From Saprospiraceae bacterium (GTDB taxonomy: Bacteria; Bacteroidota; Bacteroidia; Chitinophagales; Saprospiraceae), in NCBI GenBank assembly GCA_020630895.1, contig JAHDII010000224.1, forward strand, positions 1 to 5,807: a DNA stretch of 5,807 nucleotides, in the 5' to 3' direction. Below are positions 1 through 5,807 of the stretch, one piece after another (position 1 is the first letter of the stretch; every line of letters starts with the position of its first letter). The notes beneath the pieces are model-generated. The model searched no databases, had not been told where the DNA came from, and saw only the letters and a program-made list of their open reading frames with translations. A program made the position numbers and the translations under genes.

Positions 1-5
1 GAATA

Positions 6-1937
6 ATGAAGAAAATATTGTTCGCCCTTTACATTTCTTTTTTTATAACTTTTAATCTTATAGCTCAAGATACTCCTTCTGGAACTCAAGAATTACCTCC
101 TTATGTTGATAAAGAATTATTACGAGGAAAACTAGATGAGAGAGGATACGAAGATATAGCAGTTGATGAAGTTTTATCTCGATTAGAGCAAAAAGGAATC
201 GATCTTGATAATTTAGATCCTTCGCAAACAGAACTTGTTGAGCAAGCCCTAGAAGAAATCTTTCAAGAAATTGATGCAGAAAGAGAGCCTAAACAAACCG
301 AAGAAGATAAAAAGGAAGAAGAACGAATAAAGAAAGAAGATAAAATAGAGGATCAAGATTTAAATGCTAAAATCACGAATGATGTATTTGATGAAGAGGA
401 AGCTATTAAGAAAAATATGGTTTATGGACAACATGTTTTTCTCAAAGAAAATTTCGATAACTATAACAAAAATACAGACATTCGTCCACCCTCTACTTAT
501 ATCTTAGGTGAAGGAGATGAAGTTATAGTTAATATCTTTGGTGAAAGATCTCAATTATCAAAAAAATACGAAATTACTGATGGCTATATTAAGCCTGAAA
601 AAATGGAACGTATTTTTATTAAAGGTTTAACTTTTCAACAAGCAAAATCTTTATTAAAAAAGAAATTCGGACAATATTATCTTTTTAATGATGATGAAAT
701 TGCTATTGGGTTAAATTTTAGTAGAAGTATTACTGTAAGTATTGTAGGTTCAGTAAGACGATTTGGTCCATTTAATATTCCAGCTTTAAATACTGCATAT
801 TCTGCTTTAATTGCAGCTAAGGGACCTAATGCTAATGGTAGTGTAAGAAATATTATGATTTATAGAAATGGTGAATCTCCCAAAAATTTTGATTTATATG
901 AATACCTAATGAATCCTGCTAAAGCACAAGACTTTTTTCTTCAAAACAATGATTATATTCATGTTCCTACTATTGGTAAAGTTGTAGCTATTGATGGTGC
1001 TATTTTGCGTCCTTTTAAATATGAATTAAAAGAAAATGAAAATTTAAAAAAATTATTAGATTGGGCAGGTGGTTTTAAAAGTAATGCCTATCAAAAAAAT
1101 ATACGAATCATTCGTTATGTTGATGATAGAGAAAAAATAATTACTATTAATTATAGAGATTTAGCAAAAACAGGCAAAGATTTTAAATTATTAAATGGAG
1201 ATAGAATTAATATCCCACAAATACCTGTTTCATTTAACAATTTTATTTCTATAGAAGGAGCCGTAGAATTAGCTGGACAATATGAATTAATTCAACAAAT
1301 GAGAGTTAGTGATCTCATTAAAAAAAGTATTCTTACAGATCAAGCAAAATTAGAAATTGCATATCTCTTTAGATACTTAGGAAATGGAAAAGAAAAATAT
1401 ATACAATTAAATCTTCAAGAAATTCTTGACAATCCAGGTTCTGATAAAGATTTGATTTTATTGCCTAAAGACAGAATTGCTGTTTTAAAGAAAAGAGGAT
1501 TTGAAAGTCCTGCTAATGTGCAACTTTCTGGTGCTGTGAGAAATCCAAACAACTACAAATATGAAAATGATCTAAAATTAATTGATGTATTAAATTTATC
1601 TGGAGGCTTAAAAGATGATGCTACAGGATTAGCTTATATTTTTAGAAGAGATCCTCAATCTTTAGAACAAATTGACTATGTAAGAATCAATATTTTTGAT
1701 GCTATTGCTAATCAAAATGGAGAAAATAATGTTCTTTTACAACCCTCTGATAGTATTGCTGTATTTTCTTATGATGATATTAATTTTGATAATGCTACAG
1801 TCAACATTTCTGGAGCAGTACTTCAAGAAAGAAATTTTGATTATGATAGTGGTATGACTTTGAGAGATCTATTTTCTTTAACAGGAGGCTTAAAACTTTC
1901 AGCAGATCAAGCAAAAATTCATATTTATAAATATTAA
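6..1937 (+). CDS. Polysaccharide export protein, Wza/SLBB family (N-terminal 643 residues)
   Basis: This is the outer-membrane/periplasmic channel component of capsule or exopolysaccharide export, homologous in role to Wza. Residues 1-20 form a Sec signal peptide (two Lys, a hydrophobic core, then LIA before Gln21). No lipobox cysteine is present, unlike E. coli Wza. Residues 90-120 are a very charged Glu/Lys linker, probably helical. Residues about 160-240 match the Poly_export domain (PPSTYILGEGDEVIVNIFGE). SLBB-type units follow, each starting with a (V/I)xGxV-like strand and most ending in a GG(F/L)K turn: about 242-287, 326-371, 412-457, 502-547 and 597-641. The start at 6 has only five bases of upstream sequence, so no RBS or promoter can be judged. 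The frame ends early at a frameshift, so the sixth full SLBB unit and the C-terminal helix are missing. The family is near certain; the exact glycan exported is unknown. Confidence 0.88.
   Translation: MKKILFALYISFFITFNLIAQDTPSGTQELPPYVDKELLRGKLDERGYEDIAVDEVLSRLEQKGIDLDNLDPSQTELVEQALEEIFQEIDAEREPKQTEEDKKEEERIKKEDKIEDQDLNAKITNDVFDEEEAIKKNMVYGQHVFLKENFDNYNKNTDIRPPSTYILGEGDEVIVNIFGERSQLSKKYEITDGYIKPEKMERIFIKGLTFQQAKSLLKKKFGQYYLFNDDEIAIGLNFSRSITVSIVGSVRRFGPFNIPALNTAYSALIAAKGPNANGSVRNIMIYRNGESPKNFDLYEYLMNPAKAQDFFLQNNDYIHVPTIGKVVAIDGAILRPFKYELKENENLKKLLDWAGGFKSNAYQKNIRIIRYVDDREKIITINYRDLAKTGKDFKLLNGDRINIPQIPVSFNNFISIEGAVELAGQYELIQQMRVSDLIKKSILTDQAKLEIAYLFRYLGNGKEKYIQLNLQEILDNPGSDKDLILLPKDRIAVLKKRGFESPANVQLSGAVRNPNNYKYENDLKLIDVLNLSGGLKDDATGLAYIFRRDPQSLEQIDYVRINIFDAIANQNGENNVLLQPSDSIAVFSYDDINFDNATVNISGAVLQERNFDYDSGMTLRDLFSLTGGLKLSADQAKIHIYKY
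1921..1934. repeat. 14-bp perfect A/T palindrome at the frameshift site
   Basis: ATATTTATAAATAT equals its own reverse complement. It lies exactly where reading passes from the first frame to the second in the export gene. It codes for HIYKY in one frame and IFINI in the other. In DNA this A/T-rich, short palindromes occur by chance, so its placement is the only notable point. Confidence 0.6.
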
Positions 1938-2241
1938 AAGTGGTGAAAATACAGTAACTGAAGAAATAGAATTAGAAATAGATGATAACTTTAATGTTAT
2001 TGGTTCTCAAAATGGTGAGTTTGAATTAGCTCCTTATGATCAAATTATTGTTCGTTCTACTCCTGATTTTGAGCTACAACAAAATGTAGAAATTAATGGA
2101 GAGATTAAGTATCCTGGTCCTTATTCATTAACTAAAAAGAATGAACGATTATCTGATATTATTACTAGAGCTGGAGGTTTTAAAGAAACAGCTCTTAAAG
2201 AAGGGATTACATTATTTAGAAGCGAAGGAGGTTTAGGGTAT

Positions 2242-2751
2242 ATGGTTGTAGATGTTGAAGATGTTTTAAATAATCCTAACTCACCTTCTAATTATATTTT
2301 AAAAAATGGTGATATTATTAATGTCCCTAAAGAAATTAATGTAGTATCAATACATGGTTTTATCAATGCCAATGAAACGCTTTCAAATATTGAAATTTCA
2401 GAAGGTGATTTGGGCGAAAAAGTAAATGTTCCTTATCATAAAGGAAAAAATGCTAAATTCTATATTGATTATTATGCTGGCGGAGTGAATAGAGCAGAAG
2501 GTGCTAGATACTCCTTAATAAAAGTAAAACAACCCGGGGGGAAATTAAAAAAAACAAAAAATTATGGTTTTTTTAAACGATATCCTGAAGTAAAAAAAGG
2601 AGCTATTATTATTGTAGAAAAAAGAGAAAAATCTCAGGAAGAGAAAGATCGTAAAAAAGTAGATTGGGCTAGTGTTATTTCTAATACTGTAGCTCAAGCT
2701 ACAGCTATATTAACTCTTGTAATCCTTATACAAAATTTAGATGGAAATTAA
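2242..2751 (+). CDS. C-terminal fragment of the Wza-like SLBB export protein
   Basis: This 169-residue frame is the 3' part of the broken export gene, not an independent gene. Met1 at 2242 is simply the first ATG in this frame, since no ATG, GTG or TTG occurs between 1894 and 2242. The same frame upstream (1921-2241) encodes good protein, including a complete SLBB unit at 2083-2220 (NVEINGEIKYPGPYSL, with AGGFK near its end). Within the fragment, residues 1-30 finish that unit's linker, residues 34-126 form a last beta-rich domain with YYAGGVN at 78-83 and an FKRYPEVKKGAIIIV segment at 111-125, and residues 145-164 are a hydrophobic helix near the C-terminus. In Wza the C-terminal helix builds the outer-membrane pore; an equivalent role here is inference. 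If only this ATG were used, the product would lack a signal peptide and could not be exported. Confidence 0.72.
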   Translation: MVVDVEDVLNNPNSPSNYILKNGDIINVPKEINVVSIHGFINANETLSNIEISEGDLGEKVNVPYHKGKNAKFYIDYYAGGVNRAEGARYSLIKVKQPGGKLKKTKNYGFFKRYPEVKKGAIIIVEKREKSQEEKDRKKVDWASVISNTVAQATAILTLVILIQNLDGN

Positions 2752-2775
2752 TCTCACTCAAATAAAATAATAAAA

Positions 2776-3840
2776 ATGTCTGACCAACAATTATCAGAGA
2801 ATGATGAAATTAGTTTAAAAGAACTTATACTTCTTATACAAGCGTATATTAAAGAACTTTTTAAATATTGGTGGATTATAGTAATTTTTGTAATTCTTTT
2901 CGTTTCACTTATGGTATATAGAACTTTAAATAAAGATATTTCTTATACATCTTCTATGACCTTTATGATGAATGATGAAAAGAGTTCAACTATGGGAATA
3001 GCAGGTGGATTATTAAATTCCTTTGGTTTTGGTGGAGGTGAAAATAATCTCGATAAATTAGTTAAATTACTAAGATCTAGAAGCATTATAAAAAAAGCTC
3101 TTTTCAATAAAATTATTATTGATGGAGAAGAAGATTTTATTGCTAATCATGTAATGAGAGTGGAAAATATTGAAATTTTTGAAGATGAAGAACAAACTCA
3201 AAGATTTTTCTTTAAAAATTCAAATTTTGATCGTTTTGATAGACTATCTAACGAAGCTCTCTTAACATTACATGCATTCATTGCTGGAACAAAAAATAAT
3301 AAAGGTATCTTATCTAATTCTATTGACGAAACATCTGGTATTATTTCATTAGAACTCACTTCTTTATCTGAAACATTAGCCGTAGAATTTTTAATTATAC
3401 TTTTTAATGTTATAGATGAATATTATGTTGAAAAAACAATAGAAAAAAATCAACGAACTTACTCTATTATTGAAAATAAAGTAGATTCTATTAATGGACT
3501 TGTTTATAATAAAGAATATCGACTTGCAGAACTCATTGATAGCCGAAGGAAATTAATAAAAACAACGACTAAATTAGATCAATTAAGACTAGAAAAAGAT
3601 CTAAAAATATTAATCGAACAACAAATAGAAGCCACTAAATTAAAAGAACAAGCTGAATTTTCTTTGTTAAATACAACTCCTATTATTCAAAAAGTAGATT
3701 TTCCTATCTATCCTATTTTCCCTAATTCTCCTAGTCTTTTAAAAGCTATAATTATTGGTGGATTTATTGGTGGATTTCTTTCTGTTGTATTTATAGTAAT
3801 ACGAAAAATTTATAGAGATGCTATGGCATCAGATGAATGA
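2776..3840 (+). CDS. Wzz-type chain-length determinant / polysaccharide co-polymerase
   Basis: This inner-membrane protein is expected to set polymer length in a Wzy-dependent pathway and to partner the Wza-like protein encoded 24 bases upstream in the same operon. The 354 residues show the family layout: a short cytoplasmic N-terminus, a membrane helix at about 31-48 (YWWIIVIFVILFVSLMV), a Wzz periplasmic domain, a Gly-rich stretch at 73-88 that is common in Bacteroidota members, a long helical, coiled-coil-like segment at about 220-296, the proline motif PIYPIFPNSP at 310-319, a second membrane helix at about 321-343 and a short basic tail. There is no Walker A/B or tyrosine-rich C-terminal kinase domain, so it is Wzz-like and not a Wzc fusion. 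No Shine-Dalgarno sequence is seen, only A-rich DNA before the ATG, as usual in Bacteroidota. The family assignment is firm; the substrate is unknown. Confidence 0.87.
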   Translation: MSDQQLSENDEISLKELILLIQAYIKELFKYWWIIVIFVILFVSLMVYRTLNKDISYTSSMTFMMNDEKSSTMGIAGGLLNSFGFGGGENNLDKLVKLLRSRSIIKKALFNKIIIDGEEDFIANHVMRVENIEIFEDEEQTQRFFFKNSNFDRFDRLSNEALLTLHAFIAGTKNNKGILSNSIDETSGIISLELTSLSETLAVEFLIILFNVIDEYYVEKTIEKNQRTYSIIENKVDSINGLVYNKEYRLAELIDSRRKLIKTTTKLDQLRLEKDLKILIEQQIEATKLKEQAEFSLLNTTPIIQKVDFPIYPIFPNSPSLLKAIIIGGFIGGFLSVVFIVIRKIYRDAMASDE

Positions 3841-3860
3841 AATTAATATCCAATTTAACC

Positions 3861-4709
3861 CTATATTTCAGATAAAGAGGAAGGATGATTAGCAATAATT
3901 CTTCCTCTTTCATTTTTAATAAGAGAACAAATTTCATGAATAGGATCATGTTCAAAAAATAAATACCAATTTTTTTCTACAGCCTCTTCTAATAGCTCCT
4001 TTTTTTCTTTTAATGATTCTAGAGGACGAATATCATAACTCATCACATAAGGTAAGCCAATATGATGTACTGAAGGCATTAAATCAGCACAATAAACAAT
4101 GGTTCTTTTTCCATCATTCATAATAGGCATCATCATAGCATCAGTATGTCCCATTAATAATCTTAATTGAATACCATATAATTCTCCTTGTCCTTCTTCA
4201 TCAAAATCAATAAATTGTAATACATTATGCTCTTGTAAAGGAAGAATATTTTCTTTTAAAAAAGAAGCTTTCTCTCTTGGATTAGGATTCAAAGCCCAAT
4301 CATAATGCCTTTGATTAGACCAATAAATCGCATTGGGAAATGTAGGAACTAAATTTCCTTCTTCCGTTTTAGAAACAGCCCCTCCTACATGATCAAAATG
4401 TAAATGAGTTAAAAGAACATCTGTAATATCTTCTGGTTGTAAGCGCAATTTTGCTAAAGAATTTAATAAACTATCTTCGCCATGAGGATGAAAATGAGAA
4501 CGAAATTTAGCATCTTGCTTATTTCCTATTCCTGTATCTATCAATATATTTCGATCTTCTTTTTGAAGCAATAAACATCTCATTGCCCAAGTACACATAT
4601 TATTTTCATCTGGAGGATTTAATCTTTGCCACATTGTTTTAGGAACAACTCCAAACATGGCTCCACCATCTAATTTAAAAAAACCAGTATTAATTGTATG
4701 TAATTTCAT
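3861..4709 (-). CDS. Metallo-beta-lactamase-fold hydrolase (lactonase-like)
   Basis: This is a 282-residue cytoplasmic hydrolase of the metallo-beta-lactamase superfamily with a complete set of zinc ligands: THLHFDH (His102, His104, Asp106, His107), His188 in LMGHTD, Asp209 in YCADLMPS and His254 in FFEHDP. There is no signal peptide. The N-terminal part (TINTGFFKLDGGAMFGVVPK) and the overall spacing resemble the branch containing N-acyl-homoserine lactonases, YtnP-like lactonases and methyl parathion hydrolase-like enzymes. The substrate cannot be read from sequence, and glyoxalase II or a hydrolase acting on an unknown ester or lactone are alternatives. The ATG at 4707-4709 lies one base after the ferredoxin stop, so the two genes are almost certainly co-transcribed. 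Its stop (TAG) is 20 bases from the convergent wzz-like stop, and no terminator of its own is visible on this strand. Confidence 0.85.
   Translation of the reverse strand: MKLHTINTGFFKLDGGAMFGVVPKTMWQRLNPPDENNMCTWAMRCLLLQKEDRNILIDTGIGNKQDAKFRSHFHPHGEDSLLNSLAKLRLQPEDITDVLLTHLHFDHVGGAVSKTEEGNLVPTFPNAIYWSNQRHYDWALNPNPREKASFLKENILPLQEHNVLQFIDFDEEGQGELYGIQLRLLMGHTDAMMMPIMNDGKRTIVYCADLMPSVHHIGLPYVMSYDIRPLESLKEKKELLEEAVEKNWYLFFEHDPIHEICSLIKNERGRIIANHPSSLSEI
3874..3917 (+). terminator. Rho-independent terminator of the wza/wzz-like operon
   Basis: AAAGAGGAAG (3874-3883) pairs perfectly with CTTCCTCTTT (3901-3910). A G-U pair and two A-T pairs extend the stem inward, and after one mismatch three more pairs close on a three-base loop (3891-3893). 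A run of five T follows at 3913-3917. The hairpin starts 34 bases after the wzz-like stop. On the - strand no T-run follows, so it appears to work only for + strand transcripts. It lies wholly inside the 3' coding end of the convergent hydrolase gene. Confidence 0.65.
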
Positions 4710-4710
4710 C

Positions 4711-5058
4711 TTATAGGTGTAAGCGATCTTTCCTAGCTAATAAAACTTCTTCCGTTTCTTCTCTTTCAGGATCAGGAACACAACAATCTACAGGACAAAC
4801 AGCAGCACATTGAGGTTCTTCATGAAAACCTTTACACTCTGTACATTTATCAGGAACAATGAAATAAAAATCTTCTTCTACTGGTTGTTGAGGATCATCT
4901 GCTCCTACATCTTTTCCATTAGACAATTGATATGAATCTTTTACTCCTGTTCCTTCAGAAATTGCCCACTCTACCCCACCTTCATAAATTGCATTATTAG
5001 GACATTCTGGTTCGCAGGCTCCACAATTAATGCACTCATCTGTAATCATTATTGCCAT
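4711..5058 (-). CDS. 2x[4Fe-4S] ferredoxin, Bacteroidota type
   Basis: This is a small soluble electron carrier of 115 residues with two cubane clusters. The first binding motif is C9-x2-C12-x2-C15-x3-C19-P and the second is C72-x2-C75-x8-C84-x3-C88-P, with a further C92-C93 pair. Between them is an acidic spacer of about 50 residues, and the tail is also acidic, as in ferredoxins annotated widely in this phylum. I chose the start at 5056-5058 (MAIMITDECINCGACEPECP) because it matches the family N-terminus. The frame stays open for 43 more codons upstream to an ATG at 5185-5187, but that stretch is A/T-rich and not ferredoxin-like. The gene is the first of a two-gene unit with the hydrolase. 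Likely partners include pyruvate/2-oxoacid:ferredoxin oxidoreductase or other redox enzymes, but none is encoded here, so the partner is unknown. Confidence 0.9.
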   Translation of the reverse strand: MAIMITDECINCGACEPECPNNAIYEGGVEWAISEGTGVKDSYQLSNGKDVGADDPQQPVEEDFYFIVPDKCTECKGFHEEPQCAAVCPVDCCVPDPEREETEEVLLARKDRLHL

Positions 5059-5184
5059 AATTCTAGGCTCGATTTTATTATTTAAATAAACTAAATAGTT
5101 AGATTTTATTACACTATTAACTAAATCACTGTAAAATTCAAAAAATGATTCAGCAACTGAATTAAATAATCTATATAATAACAA

Positions 5185-5192
5185 CAAAATTA
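5185..5192 (-). promoter_or_regulatory. Candidate -7 box for the ferredoxin-hydrolase operon
   Basis: On the - strand this reads TAATTTTG, a match to the Bacteroidota -7 consensus TAnnTTTG. It would place the transcript start near 5178 and give a 5' leader of roughly 120 bases, which is long. No clear -33 TTG box lies at the usual distance. Chance matches are common in such DNA. Confidence 0.3.
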
Positions 5193-5208
5193 AATAATTT
5201 AAGTTTCC

Positions 5209-5228
5209 TAACTAAATATCTTTAGTTA
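5209..5228. repeat. 8-bp inverted repeat, possible operator
   Basis: TAACTAAA (5209-5216) and TTTAGTTA (5221-5228) are perfect reverse complements around the four bases TATC. The element ends five bases before the candidate -7 box of the heptose kinase gene and occupies the place where a -33 box would sit. That is where an activator or repressor dimer could bind. The protein, if any, is unknown. Confidence 0.5.
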
Positions 5229-5232
5229 TAAA

Positions 5233-5240
5233 TATCTTTG
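5233..5240 (+). promoter_or_regulatory. Candidate -7 box for the heptose kinase gene
   Basis: TATCTTTG fits the Bacteroidota -7 consensus TAnnTTTG exactly. It would start transcription near 5247, leaving a leader of about 26 bases before the ATG at 5273, which is a normal distance. No good -33 TTTG box is seen at the expected spacing; the inverted repeat is there instead. Confidence 0.5.
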
Positions 5241-5272
5241 AGTTAGCAAATTCATAAAATTATAGACATTAA

Positions 5273-5807
5273 ATGAGAACTCAGTCACCTATACAGCAGT
5301 GGAAAAATAAAAAAGTAGTCATTATAGGTGATATTATGCTTGACCGTTATTTATTTGGAACCATTGATCGCATTTCTCCTGAAGCTCCTGTTCCTATTGT
5401 TAATTTAGAAAATAGTCAAGATAGATTAGGGGGCGCAGCTAATGTTGCTTTAAATATTCAGGCTCTTGGAGGGATTCCCATTTTATTAGGAATTTTAGGA
5501 AATGATGATGATGCTCATATTTTTAATACTATCATTAAAAAAGAAAAAATTCAATTTCATGGAATTCAACAAAATGCAAAACCCACAAGTGTTAAAACAA
5601 GAATTTGGGCTGCAAATAAACAAATACTAAGAATAGATAAAGAATCTACAATAGATATTGATTCTCAAACAGAAATTGACCTTTTCAATAAAGTTCAAAA
5701 TATTATTGATGGACAAAAAGTTGATGCCATTGTTTTTCAAGATTATAACAAAGGAACATTAACACATCAAATCATAAAAAAAACAATTAGCCTAGCACAA
5801 CAACATC
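5273..5807 (+). CDS. rfaE1: D-glycero-beta-D-manno-heptose-7-phosphate kinase, RfaE1/HldE N-terminal type (partial)
   Basis: This is a PfkB/ribokinase-family sugar kinase that phosphorylates heptose 7-phosphate to the 1,7-bisphosphate in the ADP-heptose pathway for LPS core or another glycan. The 178 visible residues contain the family hallmarks: GDIMLDRY at 19-26, the RfaE1 signature RISPEAPVP at 33-41, GGAANVALN at 53-61 (the PfkB N-terminal glycine motif), ALGG at 64-67, KTR at 108-110 and DYNKG at 157-161. The frame has no stop before the window edge, so the ATP-binding and catalytic-base part (the GDTF-like region) is not seen. It is therefore not possible to say whether a nucleotidyltransferase domain is fused, as in E. 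coli HldE, or whether the gene is kinase only. The ATG at 5273 is supported by the start of homology soon after it (KVVIIGD) and by a -7 box 33 bases upstream. Confidence 0.88.
   Translation, partial: MRTQSPIQQWKNKKVVIIGDIMLDRYLFGTIDRISPEAPVPIVNLENSQDRLGGAANVALNIQALGGIPILLGILGNDDDAHIFNTIIKKEKIQFHGIQQNAKPTSVKTRIWAANKQILRIDKESTIDIDSQTEIDLFNKVQNIIDGQKVDAIVFQDYNKGTLTHQIIKKTISLAQQH

Larger units (their letters stand above)
6..2751 (+). pseudogene. Frameshifted Wza-like SLBB polysaccharide export protein (whole locus)
   Basis: This is one ancestral gene now split between two frames. The first frame reads well to the sixth SLBB-like unit (ending with the residues AKIHIYKY) and stops at TAA 1935-1937. 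Coding then continues in the frame one base further on, which is open from 1894 and reads INIKSGENT and onward to the stop ending at 2751. The span is 2746 bases, one more than a multiple of three, so removing one base near 1929-1935 restores a protein of about 914 residues, a plausible size for a Bacteroidota multi-SLBB export protein. The restored order is signal peptide, charged linker, Poly_export domain, about six SLBB units, a last beta-rich domain and a C-terminal hydrophobic helix. Whether the break is a true mutation or an assembly error cannot be decided from this sequence alone. The rest of the gene shows no decay, which favours an error or a very recent mutation. Confidence 0.8.
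5059..5272. other. Divergent intergenic region between ferredoxin and heptose kinase genes
   Basis: These 214 bases are very A/T-rich and I see no gene of their own. The region holds candidate -7 boxes for both directions, an inverted repeat at 5209-5228, and a further copy of its arm at 5118-5125. I see no hairpin typical of a riboswitch or a small RNA, but folding was not computed. Confidence 0.7.

Noticed and set aside
1914..1941. Programmed ribosomal frameshifting in the export gene
   Set aside because: I see no X-XXY-YYZ slippery heptamer, no RF2-like CTTTGA signal and no strong downstream stem. The required shift would be +1 at a TAT codon before TAA, which has poor re-pairing. An indel or sequence error is simpler.
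2242..2751. An independent small membrane protein gene starting at 2242
   Set aside because: The same frame encodes SLBB protein well upstream of this ATG and continues the interrupted export gene, so the ATG is only an internal methionine.
3838..3873. Terminator for the - strand ferredoxin-hydrolase unit
   Set aside because: No inverted repeat followed by a T-run in the - strand direction is visible in the short gap or the adjoining end of the wzz-like gene.
5059..5187. A 43-codon N-terminal extension of the ferredoxin (start at 5187)
   Set aside because: The extra stretch is A/T-rich with no ferredoxin similarity, while the internal Met at 5056-5058 begins exactly at the conserved family N-terminus. 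The longer frame also overlaps the candidate promoter region.
1..5807. CRISPR array, tRNA or rRNA genes, insertion sequence ends or phage genes
   Set aside because: No regularly spaced repeats, cloverleaf-like sequence, transposase or integrase motifs were seen on either strand by reading. The SLBB units repeat at protein level only.

Overview
The window looks like ordinary chromosomal DNA from a low-GC member of the Bacteroidota, possibly a Cytophagales-like marine or aquatic lineage (the rank below phylum is a guess). The grounds are strong A/T bias, no Shine-Dalgarno sequences before the starts, matches to the Bacteroidota -7 promoter box (TAnnTTTG), a ferredoxin of the type common in this phylum, and a long multi-SLBB export protein with a Sec signal instead of the short Wza lipoprotein of enterobacteria.

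Layout. Positions 6-2751 (+) hold a Wza-like polysaccharide export protein of about 914 residues. It is broken by a frameshift near 1929-1937, so only a 643-residue N-terminal piece and a 169-residue C-terminal piece can be read as separate frames. Positions 2776-3840 (+) follow after 24 bases with a Wzz-type chain-length/co-polymerase protein. A hairpin with a T-run at 3874-3917 probably ends this + strand operon, and it lies inside the 3' end of the convergent next gene. On the - strand, a 2x[4Fe-4S] ferredoxin (4711-5058) is followed after one base by a metallo-beta-lactamase-fold hydrolase (3861-4709). A 214-base A/T-rich divergent intergenic region (5059-5272) carries candidate promoters in both directions and a perfect 8-bp inverted repeat. 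From 5273 to the window edge (+) runs the N-terminal part of an RfaE1/HldE-type heptose-7-phosphate kinase, which has no stop codon inside the window.

How they fit together. The Wza-like and Wzz-like proteins would form the periplasm-spanning part of a Wzy-type surface polysaccharide export machine. The heptose kinase makes an activated-heptose precursor for LPS core or another surface glycan, so both flanks concern the cell envelope. The ferredoxin/hydrolase pair between them looks like a separate housekeeping or metabolic unit.

I found no convincing new biological system. The points most worth checking are the frameshift in the export gene, the terminator embedded in the opposing gene, and the palindrome next to the -7 box before the heptose kinase. 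There are no tRNA, rRNA, CRISPR or insertion-sequence features that I can support.
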